Origin: Chloroflexota bacterium
GTDB lineage: Bacteria; Chloroflexota; Anaerolineae; Ardenticatenales; Ardenticatenaceae
Assembly (NCBI GenBank): GCA_003520455.1
Contig: DOUV01000614.1
Location: 1-26,925 of the forward strand
Reading direction: 5' to 3'
DNA: 26,925 bases
The translations under genes and the position numbers were made by a program. Numbering within the stretch: the stretch's first letter is position 1; every line of letters begins with the position of its first letter. This document shows, piece by piece, positions 16,215-23,884 of this stretch. Under the pieces are notes generated by a model, which saw nothing but the letters and a program-made list of their open reading frames with translations, was not told the DNA's origin and ran no database searches.

Positions 16215-16766
16215 TTACGCCTCTTCTCCTGCCCGATCGCGAGCCCAGATGAGATAGAGGCCCAGAGCCGTCCCGTAGAAGAAGGTATGGGCGAAGAATT
16301 GAACGATCGGGTTGGTTTGCGTTGGGAACCAGTTCCAGCCGGCGACCGGCGCAATCAGGTAGAAGTTGATCACCCATAGCGCCAGCCCAAAGGTGCTCGT
16401 GGCGACCAGCAACATAAAGCCGGAGCTGGCAAAGGCAGGGATGGCGCCGACGATCGCAGCAAAGATTGCGCCGTAGAGGATCGAGAGCAGCATGTGAACG
16501 ACGATGCCCGCGACGGCCGCGGTCAAGAGCGGATAGCTCGGCTCGAGCGCCTCCTGACCCAGCGCCATCGCCCCGATCATCCGAAGCGGCATGAAGAACG
16601 CGTCCGGCCCCATCATCACGGCGGCGACAATCATCTCGAACATCGCGAAGATGATGCCAGCAATCAGCCCGCCAATGGCGCCGTGCTTCACCCACCAGCC
16701 GACGCCGCGGCGAAGCACCGCCCCACGCCTCTCAAGTACCTCCTCGTGTCTGTCCAGCGTATCCAT
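16215..16766 (-). CDS. Polytopic membrane protein of unknown function
   Basis: A 183-residue inner-membrane protein with four to five hydrophobic segments: HGAIGGLIAGIIFAMFEMIV, LLTAAVAGIVVHMLLSILYG, IFAAIVGAIPAFASSGFML, ATSTFGLALWVINFYLIAP, and a weaker one near FFAHTFFYGTALGLYLI. The N-terminal 25 residues are charged. I chose the ATG at 16766 because GGAGG lies six bases upstream; an ATG at 16772 sits too close to that site. I do not recognise a named family. A damaged paralogue lies at 13446-13803. A Crp/Fnr-type site stands 130 bp upstream with a -10 box, so expression is probably under the neighbouring regulator. Confidence 0.78.
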   Translation of the reverse strand: MDTLDRHEEVLERRGAVLRRGVGWWVKHGAIGGLIAGIIFAMFEMIVAAVMMGPDAFFMPLRMIGAMALGQEALEPSYPLLTAAVAGIVVHMLLSILYGAIFAAIVGAIPAFASSGFMLLVATSTFGLALWVINFYLIAPVAGWNWFPTQTNPIVQFFAHTFFYGTALGLYLIWARDRAGEEA

Positions 16767-16865
16767 CAGCATCCTCCAATCATGCCTCCACGCTCTTTAT
16801 TGTCAAGTCGAGCATGTTGCATGCCCGTGACGTCGTGAAAGGCACCGATTTCATAGTTAGGCTAC

Positions 16866-16871
16866 AGCATA
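16866..16871 (-). promoter_or_regulatory. Predicted -10 box of the Crp/Fnr-type promoter B
   Basis: TATGCT on the minus strand, 35 bases from the centre of site B. Transcription would start near 16859, about 90 bases ahead of the membrane-protein gene. Confidence 0.5.
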
Positions 16872-16895
16872 GTCCATGCCAGGCACCACTCCCGA

Positions 16896-16911
16896 TGTGA
16901 TCTCGATCACA
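16896..16911 (-). promoter_or_regulatory. Crp/Fnr-type binding site B
   Basis: TGTGATCTCGATCACA, a perfect palindrome that differs from site A only in the central bases. The flanks are shared too: GA before and CA after the palindrome, and CAGCATAG plus ATGCCAG on the downstream side. The membrane-protein gene (16215-16766) is the target. Confidence 0.75.
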
Positions 16912-16969
16912 CATGATATAACGAGCAAACATGGGGAGAATCACAATATGGCGGAGATGTTGCCGAAAC

Positions 16970-17090
16970 GGGTCACTCTGACACCCCTCCACCAGGGCGG
17001 CGCGATCGCGGACGATGAGCAAGCCACATTCACTCTTCTGGAGAAACGGTCGACCGGCGCGTGCCAGCGTATTGAGTCTCAACTCAGTAG
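16970..17090 (-). pseudogene. C-terminal remnant of a second Crp/Fnr regulator
   Basis: The minus strand reads RLNTLARAG and then CGLLIVRDRAALVEGCQSD. This parallels RLIGQFRRAG and RGLLIIRDRGALQAVVSGHD at the end of the intact regulator at 15265-15981. Only the last ~35 residues are left. The upstream part is replaced by a DDE transposase remnant, which probably cut the gene. Confidence 0.6.
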
Positions 17091-17111
17091 CAACCCGCCA
17101 TCTACCTGGAG

Positions 17112-17700
17112 TCAAAGCTCGGTGTAGAAGATTTCGGGGATTCCGCAGATGCGCCGGCGGGGATCAGGCTTGCGCCAGATCGCCTGGCGGAAGCTCAGGG
17201 CGGTGTTGAGAGCGTTCGGGACGGCAAAGGTGAGGAACTAGCCGGCAATGCAGCGGCGGTAATCGTCTTCGATCACGGTCAGCCAGGGACGTGCCGGCCG
17301 GCCGTCGTCATCCAGCAGCCAGAGGTTGAGTAGGGTGTGGTCGGCCTGCCAGATCTCGTTGGGACGGCTGGCCTCCCGGCGGAAGACCAGGTCGTAGACA
17401 TCCTGGTAGGCCTTGCGACCCTCATGGGCCAGTAGCACCATCGCCGGGTCGAGCCCCCGAACAATGGCGTAGACACAACTGTAGCTGGGGACTTTCCAGC
17501 TGTGCTGGGCCGCCAAGGCAACCACCTGGCGGTGAATGGCCGCCGCACTGGGCCTGCACCCGGCAATTTGCTCGCGCGCCGGGGCCACTTCGGCCCGCCG
17601 CCGACGAGTTCGTCCAGATCAAGCCTGGATCTGCTCCGGCGTCAGGTCGCCGGTGGGCCCTCGACCTTGCTCCATGGTCCCGACGCTCTCACCCCTCTGT
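17112..17700 (-). pseudogene. DDE (rve-type, Mu/IS481-like) transposase remnant
   Basis: The central part of a retroviral-integrase-fold transposase is readable. PNEIWQADHTLLNLWLLDDD holds the first catalytic Asp, and GRPARPWLTVIEDDYRRCIA holds the second. After an in-frame TAG at a position where Tyr is expected come FLTFAVPNALNTALSFRQAI and WRKPDPRRRICGIPEIFYTE. The reading stops before the third catalytic residue. Upstream, AREQIAGCRPSAAAIHRQVV belongs to its N-terminal region, but the start is not recognisable. It is a fragment. Confidence 0.78.
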
Positions 17701-17776
17701 TCGGATCGCATCAGCACCATGCTAGCACTTCGTGGTGCCGGGCCCCGGCTGTCCCGCCCCGCACCTGCTCACAAAA

Positions 17777-18553
17777 CTAAACTGTTACCCCGTTCCGAAT
17801 CTCCGGAATCATGCGGACAATATGAAACTTAAAAAACTTCATAACCAGGTAATTGAAAGAAAAATGGAATGGCCCGGCGTCTTCCGAGAAAACTGTCTCT
17901 CTCGTAAGGAGGATGATCTCGTCCTGGGGGATACTCAGAATTTCCGAAAAGCGCTCACCTGCAAGGATTGCACTAATCTCTGTCCATGCGTATTCAATCG
18001 AAGGGTTTCCACGCGCGATAAAGAAGTCGAGCACCGAACCCTTGAAATTGGCTTTAAACTCGTCGAGATCTACCAACGTTGCCGGGAAGTAATCTTCAAG
18101 ATACGCAATCGGCTGTCGATCTCTCGTCTTGATACGAGAAACACGCACAACGGGCGTCCCTACCCCAATGTCGAGCTCTTCCGCAATTGACTCTTCGGCG
18201 GGCTGTGTCTCAATCGAGACATCCATCGTGTGGGATTCCCATCCCTCACGTCTGGCCTGCGAATCGATACTTTCCAGGATTTCCAGACCCTCTTCCACCA
18301 AACCGCTATGACTGACAAACGTACCCACGCCGTGCTTTTGTACGACCCAGCCCTCTCGTTGAGCCAAGCGCAGCGCTTCACGTAGCGTGTTCCGCGAGAC
18401 GTTAAACATTGTTGCAAGCTCTGTCTCCGGTGGAAGCTTGGTTCCCGGTATGAATATCCCCTCTTGCACAAGCTGGCGGATTTTCGATTTCACCGCCAGA
18501 TACAGTGGCGCTTTCTGCGTCTGTACTTGGATGTTGGTTTGATAACGGTCCAT
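17777..18553 (-). CDS. GntR family transcriptional regulator with UTRA ligand-binding domain
   Basis: A 258-residue repressor. The N-terminal winged helix (about residues 12-80) shows the GntR pattern KLPPETELATMFNVSRNTLR followed by EALRLAQREGWVVQKHGVGT. A C-terminal UTRA effector domain (about 95-245) contains PVVRVSRIKTRDRQPIAYLE and LTRETVFSEDAG. The ATG at 18553 is chosen because AAGGAA precedes it; another in-frame ATG at 18590 has no clear ribosome site. It is the last gene of the leftward operon, 35 bp after the DUF2877 gene. Two identical 16-bp palindromes, one at each divergent promoter, are its probable operators. Its ligand is probably an intermediate of the pathway encoded here. 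Confidence 0.92.
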   Translation of the reverse strand: MDRYQTNIQVQTQKAPLYLAVKSKIRQLVQEGIFIPGTKLPPETELATMFNVSRNTLREALRLAQREGWVVQKHGVGTFVSHSGLVEEGLEILESIDSQARREGWESHTMDVSIETQPAEESIAEELDIGVGTPVVRVSRIKTRDRQPIAYLEDYFPATLVDLDEFKANFKGSVLDFFIARGNPSIEYAWTEISAILAGERFSEILSIPQDEIILLTRETVFSEDAGPFHFSFNYLVMKFFKFHIVRMIPEIRNGVTV

Positions 18554-18588
18554 TGCAGTTTCCTTCTTTGCCGCCGGGTCGTTTTTCA

Positions 18589-19548
18589 TTATCGCAGAGA
18601 TAACGAGGCCTGGCAAGCAAGAGCAGCCGCCATCCCCGCGAAGGCGGCGGTGCCAGACGAAGCACCCCATCGTAGTAGCTCGACGACGTACTGAGGGGTC
18701 CCAGGCCGGCCGGTAACAAGCTGGTCTGCGACCCGAATGAGGCGCTCATCGGATTCCCCGCGGATGCTGCATTCAAGCAGATTTGCACTGAGGGTTGTCG
18801 TGTAGTCGTAGGCTGCTTTGATTATCTGTTCCCCGAACTGGTAGAGAATACTCCTGAAAGTATAGAGACGAGGCCAACGATTCAAGACGAGCAGGAAGCC
18901 AACCATGAAGTCATCGCCGGACGGCGTCAGACCCTCACCTTTCCCAAGCAACCGCCGGGCGTGTTCCACAGCGGCTGCCACCGACTCAGTCCGCAGACTG
19001 TGTTGAAGCTGCAGGATTGTATGAAGTGTCGCCTCAAGGCTCGCCGGCACGGTCTGGTTGCCGGGTAGATCCAGGAGCGCGGGCAATAACGGGCTCAGTC
19101 CATACTCCTGTGCAGCAACCACAACTATCTGGCCCACGTGTTGCAGCCATCGCACCCGTCCTGCAACTGGCTGCACAGGGCCGATTGCCCGCGGACAATG
19201 CCAGACGGCATCTCTCGGCACGACAATGTGACTATCGGCTGTGGGGAAGATCAGGCTTCCCTTGGCCGTAAGCATCGGCGCGGCTGGGCGGAGACCCTGC
19301 AGCATGTGGGGGCGTTCCCCTAGCGCAACCGTCAGCGGGCTACAGTAGTCTTCATAGGAAAGAAAGATGACCCATTTTGAGGCGGTGCGGATAAAAACGC
19401 CGCGAGATGTGACTCCCATGACAGTCGCAGTTTGCTCGGTGGATAGCGCCCGAAGTGCGACTTCGCCACTTCGTCGAGCTGTGTACTGAACACAACTGGA
19501 TGTCCTGTTGTCCGAAATCGACGCCTTCCCATTCACCGTCACGGTCAT
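18589..19548 (-). CDS. DUF2877 protein, AllH-like subunit of oxamate carbamoyltransferase
   Basis: A 319-residue cytoplasmic protein. The family motif GKGEGLTPSGDDFMVGFLL (about residues 210-228) is complete. It is followed by TTTLSANLLECSIRGESDE and by WGASSGTAAFAGMAAAL near the end, both typical of DUF2877. In E. coli the related protein AllH (formerly YlbF), with AllF (FdrA) and AllG (YlbE), is reported to form oxamate carbamoyltransferase, which makes oxamate and carbamoyl phosphate from oxalurate. Its start overlaps the FdrA stop by four bases (ATGA), so the two are translationally coupled. All three partners are present here. The family call is firm; the exact substrate is inferred. Confidence 0.88.
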   Translation of the reverse strand: MTVTVNGKASISDNRTSSCVQYTARRSGEVALRALSTEQTATVMGVTSRGVFIRTASKWVIFLSYEDYCSPLTVALGERPHMLQGLRPAAPMLTAKGSLIFPTADSHIVVPRDAVWHCPRAIGPVQPVAGRVRWLQHVGQIVVVAAQEYGLSPLLPALLDLPGNQTVPASLEATLHTILQLQHSLRTESVAAAVEHARRLLGKGEGLTPSGDDFMVGFLLVLNRWPRLYTFRSILYQFGEQIIKAAYDYTTTLSANLLECSIRGESDERLIRVADQLVTGRPGTPQYVVELLRWGASSGTAAFAGMAAALACQASLSLR

Positions 19549-21323
19549 AGCATATCCGCCAGCAGATCCGCGATCGCTTCATCTCCACCAGCGGGGGGAG
19601 CAAAATCAACGTGAGTGACCGGTACTTTCTGTGACCGCAGCGAGTCGGCGAAAGCAAGCAGGCCAATGTTGATGACATTCACCTGGTCTGGCAGGTCAAA
19701 CGGCGGCGCACCGGCCCATCCTTCAGACCGCACGGCTGCCTGCTGGCGTAGCCGCTGAGTCTCCGGAACTCGCCCTGTCAGGATACCCGCGGCCAGCCGT
19801 GCGGCCGTCGCATTCGTAGGCGCGACGATCGCACCGCTCTGGCAAAGGCGCTCGACCTGCCCATCCCGGGACTGCGGGTCCTCATCGACACCGCAGACAG
19901 TGACGATGACGGGCAGATGACGTCCTTCGTCTGAAGCGACCTGCTTTGCTTCTTGAATAAAGGTCACGAATTCCTCGGCAGGATTGGGGTGCGCGCCGTG
20001 ACCAAGAACGATATCCAGCAGGATGACACCCGTCGCTGGGTCAGCAGCTTCCTGTAACAAGCGGTCGCGGCGCAGACTTGGCGCGAGAATCGGGTGCGGC
20101 CTGCCCACCGTGAAGAAGTCGTCTCCCATATCTATACAGGTGTGGGCAATACTCACGTGTGGATTGCCAGGCAGCCTGACGTGAGACATCGATAGGTTTC
20201 CGTGCAGGTCCCCAAGATTCTCGGCAAGGATGAGGGCTGCTTCAGCAGCGAACGTTCCTCCAGAGTACAGGCCGCGGAAGAACTGCTGATTGGGCTGCAA
20301 CCGCTCCCGTTCGCGCTGCGCCAGACGCCGAACGCTCTCCTGGTCCCACAACATAGATCGAATGTTAGCAGGTGGACGGTCAGTCGCGAGAGCGACGGCA
20401 AGTATCGCTGCGTCTTCTAGCGTCGTCACCACATTAACCAGGTCACGATCAAAGTCGTCGCTGGCACCTCCGAGCATGCTGACCACAACGGGCTTGCCGC
20501 ATCTTTCGATAACTTCCTGGACACGACGCGCCACCGGTTCAGCATACGGTTTCGAGACGACAACAACAACGGCTGTATCAGGATCACGCGCAAACCAATC
20601 GATCACGGCACACAATGTTAATCCGCCGATAGTACCGGTGACATCGCGCGACCCAGTGCCGATAGCGTGCGTGATCCCGGAACCGAGGCGATGGATAAGA
20701 CTGGTAACCTCTTGTATCCCGGTGCCGGACGCGCCGACAACACCAATGGGGCCCCGGCGGACCGCATTGGCAAATCCAATCGCCGCGCCACTGACGAGAG
20801 CAGTACCGCAGTCGGCGCCCATAAGCAGGAGTCTTCTTGAAGCCGCGTACCGCTTGAGCTCAACTTCTTGGTCAAGCGGGATATTGTCACTGAAGAGAAA
20901 GACATGCAAGCCGGCCTCAAGGGCTCGCTGCGCCTCAGCCGCAGCATATTTGCCCGACACGGAAATGGAGACCAGGTTCGCCGCGCAGTTCTCTCGAATA
21001 GCGGCATCCAATGTCCGGTACATAACGGCTTGTGTAGTAATGGCAGTTCGTCCCTTTTGAAAGTACTCAAAGGCATGCTCGATGGCATCCTCAGCAGCTT
21101 CAGGTTCATCGGCGACAACCACAATAAACAGATCATTCGGCCGCGCACGCTGCACTTCCTCGGTCACGAGTGCCGCATCGCCGATCGATGCCTTGTTCTC
21201 TTCCGTGCCCATCATGGCAACCGCTTTCCGTACGCCGGGACGGTTCTGTAAATGCGTGCTCAGTTGCATGAGGACCAGAGAGTCGTGGTAAGCATTCGGC
21301 CGGATTATTGTGCGAGTGTGCAC
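19545..21323 (-). CDS. fdrA: FdrA family protein, AllF-like acyl-CoA-synthetase-fold subunit
   Basis: A 592-residue protein with two regions resembling succinyl-CoA synthetase. The central nucleotide-type motif is GVVGASGTGIQEVTSLIHRL, followed by GITHAIGTGSRDVTGTIGGL. The C-terminal part contains GLYSGGTFAAEA, then GVILLDIVLGHGAHPNPAEE, then CGVDEDPQSRDGQVERL, all typical of FdrA. The start is GTG at 21323, chosen because GGAGG lies six bases upstream. It is somewhat longer than many FdrA proteins. With the DUF1116 and DUF2877 proteins it should form the carbamoyl-transferring complex. A 276-bp gap with a hairpin separates it from the DUF1116 gene upstream. No carbamate kinase gene is present in the window. 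Confidence 0.9.
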   Translation of the reverse strand: MHTRTIIRPNAYHDSLVLMQLSTHLQNRPGVRKAVAMMGTEENKASIGDAALVTEEVQRARPNDLFIVVVADEPEAAEDAIEHAFEYFQKGRTAITTQAVMYRTLDAAIRENCAANLVSISVSGKYAAAEAQRALEAGLHVFLFSDNIPLDQEVELKRYAASRRLLLMGADCGTALVSGAAIGFANAVRRGPIGVVGASGTGIQEVTSLIHRLGSGITHAIGTGSRDVTGTIGGLTLCAVIDWFARDPDTAVVVVVSKPYAEPVARRVQEVIERCGKPVVVSMLGGASDDFDRDLVNVVTTLEDAAILAVALATDRPPANIRSMLWDQESVRRLAQRERERLQPNQQFFRGLYSGGTFAAEAALILAENLGDLHGNLSMSHVRLPGNPHVSIAHTCIDMGDDFFTVGRPHPILAPSLRRDRLLQEAADPATGVILLDIVLGHGAHPNPAEEFVTFIQEAKQVASDEGRHLPVIVTVCGVDEDPQSRDGQVERLCQSGAIVAPTNATAARLAAGILTGRVPETQRLRQQAAVRSEGWAGAPPFDLPDQVNVINIGLLAFADSLRSQKVPVTHVDFAPPAGGDEAIADLLADML

Positions 21324-21495
21324 AGAGTCCTCCTTGTCTGGGTCTTGGGCGAGCGAAGGACACCTGCTCGCAGATTGTCAGGATGTTCTCAGGAAGCCAT
21401 TGAACCCGGCGCTGAACGCCGCGTTTCGAAAGGGTTGGGCTGAAGTTGGTTGATAGAGGAAGACCCACCTTAGGCGGAGTGACGCGTATTGATCA

Positions 21496-21530
21496 ACTCC
21501 AACCTCGCACATCACCATTCCGGTTGGAGT
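21496..21530 (-). other. Hairpin between the DUF1116 and FdrA genes
   Basis: ACTCCAACC (21496-21504) and GGTTGGAGT (21522-21530) form a perfect 9-bp stem with a 17-base loop. It lies inside the 276-bp gap (21324-21599) of an otherwise tight operon. It may be a processing or attenuation site. No small gene is apparent in the gap. Confidence 0.45.
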
Positions 21531-21599
21531 CCGGGCAGGGCCGCCGGTGAACGTCTGGAGAATCCGTCCAGGATTGCCTCTGAATCTGCGTCCGGTCTC

Positions 21600-22871
21600 T
21601 CAACCCGCCGGCTGCGACAGCTCCTTCTGTGCCGCAACGCTCAGCCCTTCCAGCGCTTGGACAAAGCATTCCATCGGGGGGCGGGCAATGCCCACGCCAA
21701 TTTCGCCGCCGTTCTTGTGCGCAATCGCCGTATCAATAATTGGCAGGATGTTCGTCTGCACGACTTTCCGGATATCAATCCCAACGGGCGTGCCCCGGTA
21801 GTCGAGCGCGGGTATCTGGTAGGCGGGGTGGCGCGCAACAGTGATATCGACCATTGATTCCTGATATCTCATCGCATCTGCGGCGCCGCCACCGACGGCG
21901 TACGCCATGGAGACCGACGCGGCCATCGCAAATGCGCCCAGGCCGGTCGTCTCCATGATCGCGCTGTCCCCCATGTCGGCCTCCGCGTCTTCGGGTCCAT
22001 AGCCTGAGAAGTAGACCCCCTCGATCTCAGCAGCCGGGCCCACAAACCACCGATTGCCGGTGCCGCTCACCCGAATTCCGAACTCGACTCCATTGCGGGC
22101 CATGGCGGTGACCAGGCTGCAGTACGGGACGCCGCTCATCGCGTCGGTGGTCGCCTTTCCGGCAGCCATTCCCAGGTGGAAGAAGAAGTGCTCGGTCTCT
22201 TTGAGGAAACGCGCAACTCGCGCAACTTCGGCCCGATCAAGATTGCTTTCGATGATATACGGCAACACCTCGAGCGCGAACAGTGCCGAGCCAGCCGTGG
22301 GACGGTTATGGCACTCGTCGCCCATGGTCAAAGAACGGGCGATGATGGGACCAATATGCATGCCTCCCATTGCGCGGACGGCGGCGCCCAGGGCCGGCCC
22401 GAGGACATCACGAATCCACTCCAGGTTCTTACGAACTGCCGTGTTGTAAGCACCGTAGGTAAGGCGATTCCGTGAGGGCCCTTCGTGCACATTGATGTAA
22501 GCCGTCGTGCCATACGGCTCGTTTTCCACAACCATGACCGGCATCGATGGGGAGGTAACACCCGTCATCGAGCCGACGGTGTTATATTCGTGACAAGCAT
22601 CAATCAAAATCTCGCCGGCCGCGGTCATTGCCTTGGCCTGATCGATATTCTCGGCCAGCCCCTCGAATACGGCGGCACCGGCGACGCCGTTCTTCTGCGC
22701 TGAGGCCATCCGGTTCCACTCTATGGGAGGGCCGGCGTGCAGAATAAGATTTTCTTTCATCCCCGGCAATACCTCAATTGCCGGGCGAACGTCTAGCCAC
22801 CTGGGAGTAGAATGGAAGAGTATTTCCAAAGCTCTCGTATTGGCCGCGTTGATCTTCTCTTTGAGGCTCAT
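21600..22871 (-). CDS. DUF1116 protein, AllG-like subunit of oxamate carbamoyltransferase
   Basis: A 423-residue cytoplasmic protein. Characteristic DUF1116 segments are LHAGPPIEWNRMASAQKNGV, EGLAENIDQAKAM, TVGSMTGVTSPSMPVMVVEN, and the conserved SLTMGDECHNRPTAGSALF. Length is within the family range. In E. coli the homologue AllG acts with AllF and AllH in oxamate carbamoyltransferase of anaerobic allantoin degradation. Here it is the first gene of the leftward operon. It has its own near-consensus promoter and a GntR-type operator about 60-75 bp upstream. A GGAG lies about 11 bases before the ATG. I infer the carbamoyltransferase role from the presence of all three partners; a related substrate is possible. 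Confidence 0.9.
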   Translation of the reverse strand: MSLKEKINAANTRALEILFHSTPRWLDVRPAIEVLPGMKENLILHAGPPIEWNRMASAQKNGVAGAAVFEGLAENIDQAKAMTAAGEILIDACHEYNTVGSMTGVTSPSMPVMVVENEPYGTTAYINVHEGPSRNRLTYGAYNTAVRKNLEWIRDVLGPALGAAVRAMGGMHIGPIIARSLTMGDECHNRPTAGSALFALEVLPYIIESNLDRAEVARVARFLKETEHFFFHLGMAAGKATTDAMSGVPYCSLVTAMARNGVEFGIRVSGTGNRWFVGPAAEIEGVYFSGYGPEDAEADMGDSAIMETTGLGAFAMAASVSMAYAVGGGAADAMRYQESMVDITVARHPAYQIPALDYRGTPVGIDIRKVVQTNILPIIDTAIAHKNGGEIGVGIARPPMECFVQALEGLSVAAQKELSQPAG

Positions 22872-22927
22872 CGCTCTGAGTACTCCGCTAGAGGTGTAAA
22901 GCTCAAGGAAACGGTATGTAGATTAAA

Positions 22928-22943
22928 GGTAGGACGTCCTACC
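22928..22943 (-). promoter_or_regulatory. GntR operator 1 (leftward operon)
   Basis: GGTAGGACGTCCTACC, a perfect 16-bp palindrome (18 bp with the flanking A and T). It begins 9 bases after the -10 box of the leftward promoter, so a bound repressor would block transcription. An identical copy lies at 23368-23383. Confidence 0.85.
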
Positions 22944-22952
22944 TCATTGACC

Positions 22953-22981
22953 AGTATATCATCTGGTGACTGACGTGTCAA
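22953..22981 (-). promoter_or_regulatory. Sigma-70 promoter of the allGFH-like/gntR operon
   Basis: On the minus strand TTGACA (22976-22981) and TATACT (22953-22958) are 17 bases apart. Transcription would start near 22946, beside operator 1, about 75 bases ahead of the DUF1116 gene. Confidence 0.8.
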
Positions 22982-22989
22982 CTGTCCGC

Positions 22990-23320
22990 TTCTCGTTGTC
23001 GATCCCGGAAGGGATTCGGGCTACAGCGTAATGAAGCTTGAGAGAATCGTCTGGAAACTCAGCGCGCGACGGTACGGGATCGAGTTGCGGGATCAAATTC
23101 TCAACGTCCAGTTGGTGTGGCTGGAACCTCCCTCAGCCTCGCTTTCACAGACATACGAGGGACAATCAGGGCCGCTCAAAAGTCAGTCCCTCGAATGCCG
23201 CGACAGGGCTCTTGAAAAAAGAAGGAAAGCGACTGGCGCGGAATACCCCTGCAACCCCCGGCAGGGAGACTCCGCCCCTACGCTCCCAACGACTTTTGAG
23301 CGCCCTGAAGGATAATAGTA
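22990..23320. other. Region between the divergent promoters, with a long inverted repeat
   Basis: No gene is recognised. CGCTCAAAAGTC at 23173-23184 and GACTTTTGAGCG at 23291-23302 are perfect inverted repeats. They extend to CAGGGC and GCCCTG with a one-base bulge, giving arms of 16-17 bases about 106 bp apart. The structure resembles a small non-autonomous element or a decayed IS end pair. No target duplication is clear. Confidence 0.45.
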
Positions 23321-23325
23321 AGCAC

Positions 23326-23354
23326 TTGACAGCCCATAGCATGAATGTTATAAT
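23326..23354 (+). promoter_or_regulatory. Consensus sigma-70 promoter of the dehydrogenase operon
   Basis: TTGACA (23326-23331), a spacer of 17 bases, and TATAAT (23349-23354): a perfect consensus promoter. Transcription would start near 23361, directly before operator 2. Confidence 0.88.
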
Positions 23355-23367
23355 GGGCAAATAAAGA

Positions 23368-23383
23368 GGTAGGACGTCCTACC
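23368..23383 (+). promoter_or_regulatory. GntR operator 2 (rightward operon)
   Basis: GGTAGGACGTCCTACC, identical to operator 1 and placed 13 bases after the -10 box. A promoter this strong would need a repressor, which fits the GntR protein at 17777-18553. Confidence 0.85.
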
Positions 23384-23884
23384 ATGTGGTCTCTCTTTCA
23401 ACACACAACATTCATTTCAAGAGTTTTTTTCCTCAAAGACGAAGCAGAGTGATTTGCTCCTCAGAAACCAGGCGACGTGATAGGCGGAAGTGGTCCCGAT
23501 CAACGAGATCAGGCTTCAGGAAGGCGAGCCAGCTGCGACCAGAGCAGGTCGTGACGTTATATTTACAGACCGACCTCGGCTAGTAGGCAATCGCGGCGAT
23601 CTGTTGTGAACGCGGTATTCCAGGCGTCGTCTGGATCACCGACTCCATCGCGACCCGTCAGGTGGCTACGGTTTTGAGAGGTGTATCGAAGACTTATGCG
23701 CGTCCCACTTCCCGGGCTATGGTAGGCGGGAACCGTCGATCACCTGGCCGGCGGTTTCCGGCTTGATACCTCGATACCAAGGGACGGCCGTGCTCCCTAT
23801 ACAATGGGGGTTTCTTATCGAGAACGGCCTCCGCAGGCACTTCAACATACTGAATGCAATACGCCTCTTTCCAGGGGGAGATTT
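23384..23884 (+). other. Long leader of the dehydrogenase operon
   Basis: About 500 bases separate operator 2 from the first gene. A short open frame at 23386-23583 has no recognisable similarity. I see no riboswitch class or clear terminator hairpin that I can name. It may hold decayed coding DNA. Confidence 0.35.

Noticed and set aside
23386..23583. Short open frame of 65 codons after operator 2
   Set aside because: No ribosome site, no family resemblance, and a basic low-complexity composition.
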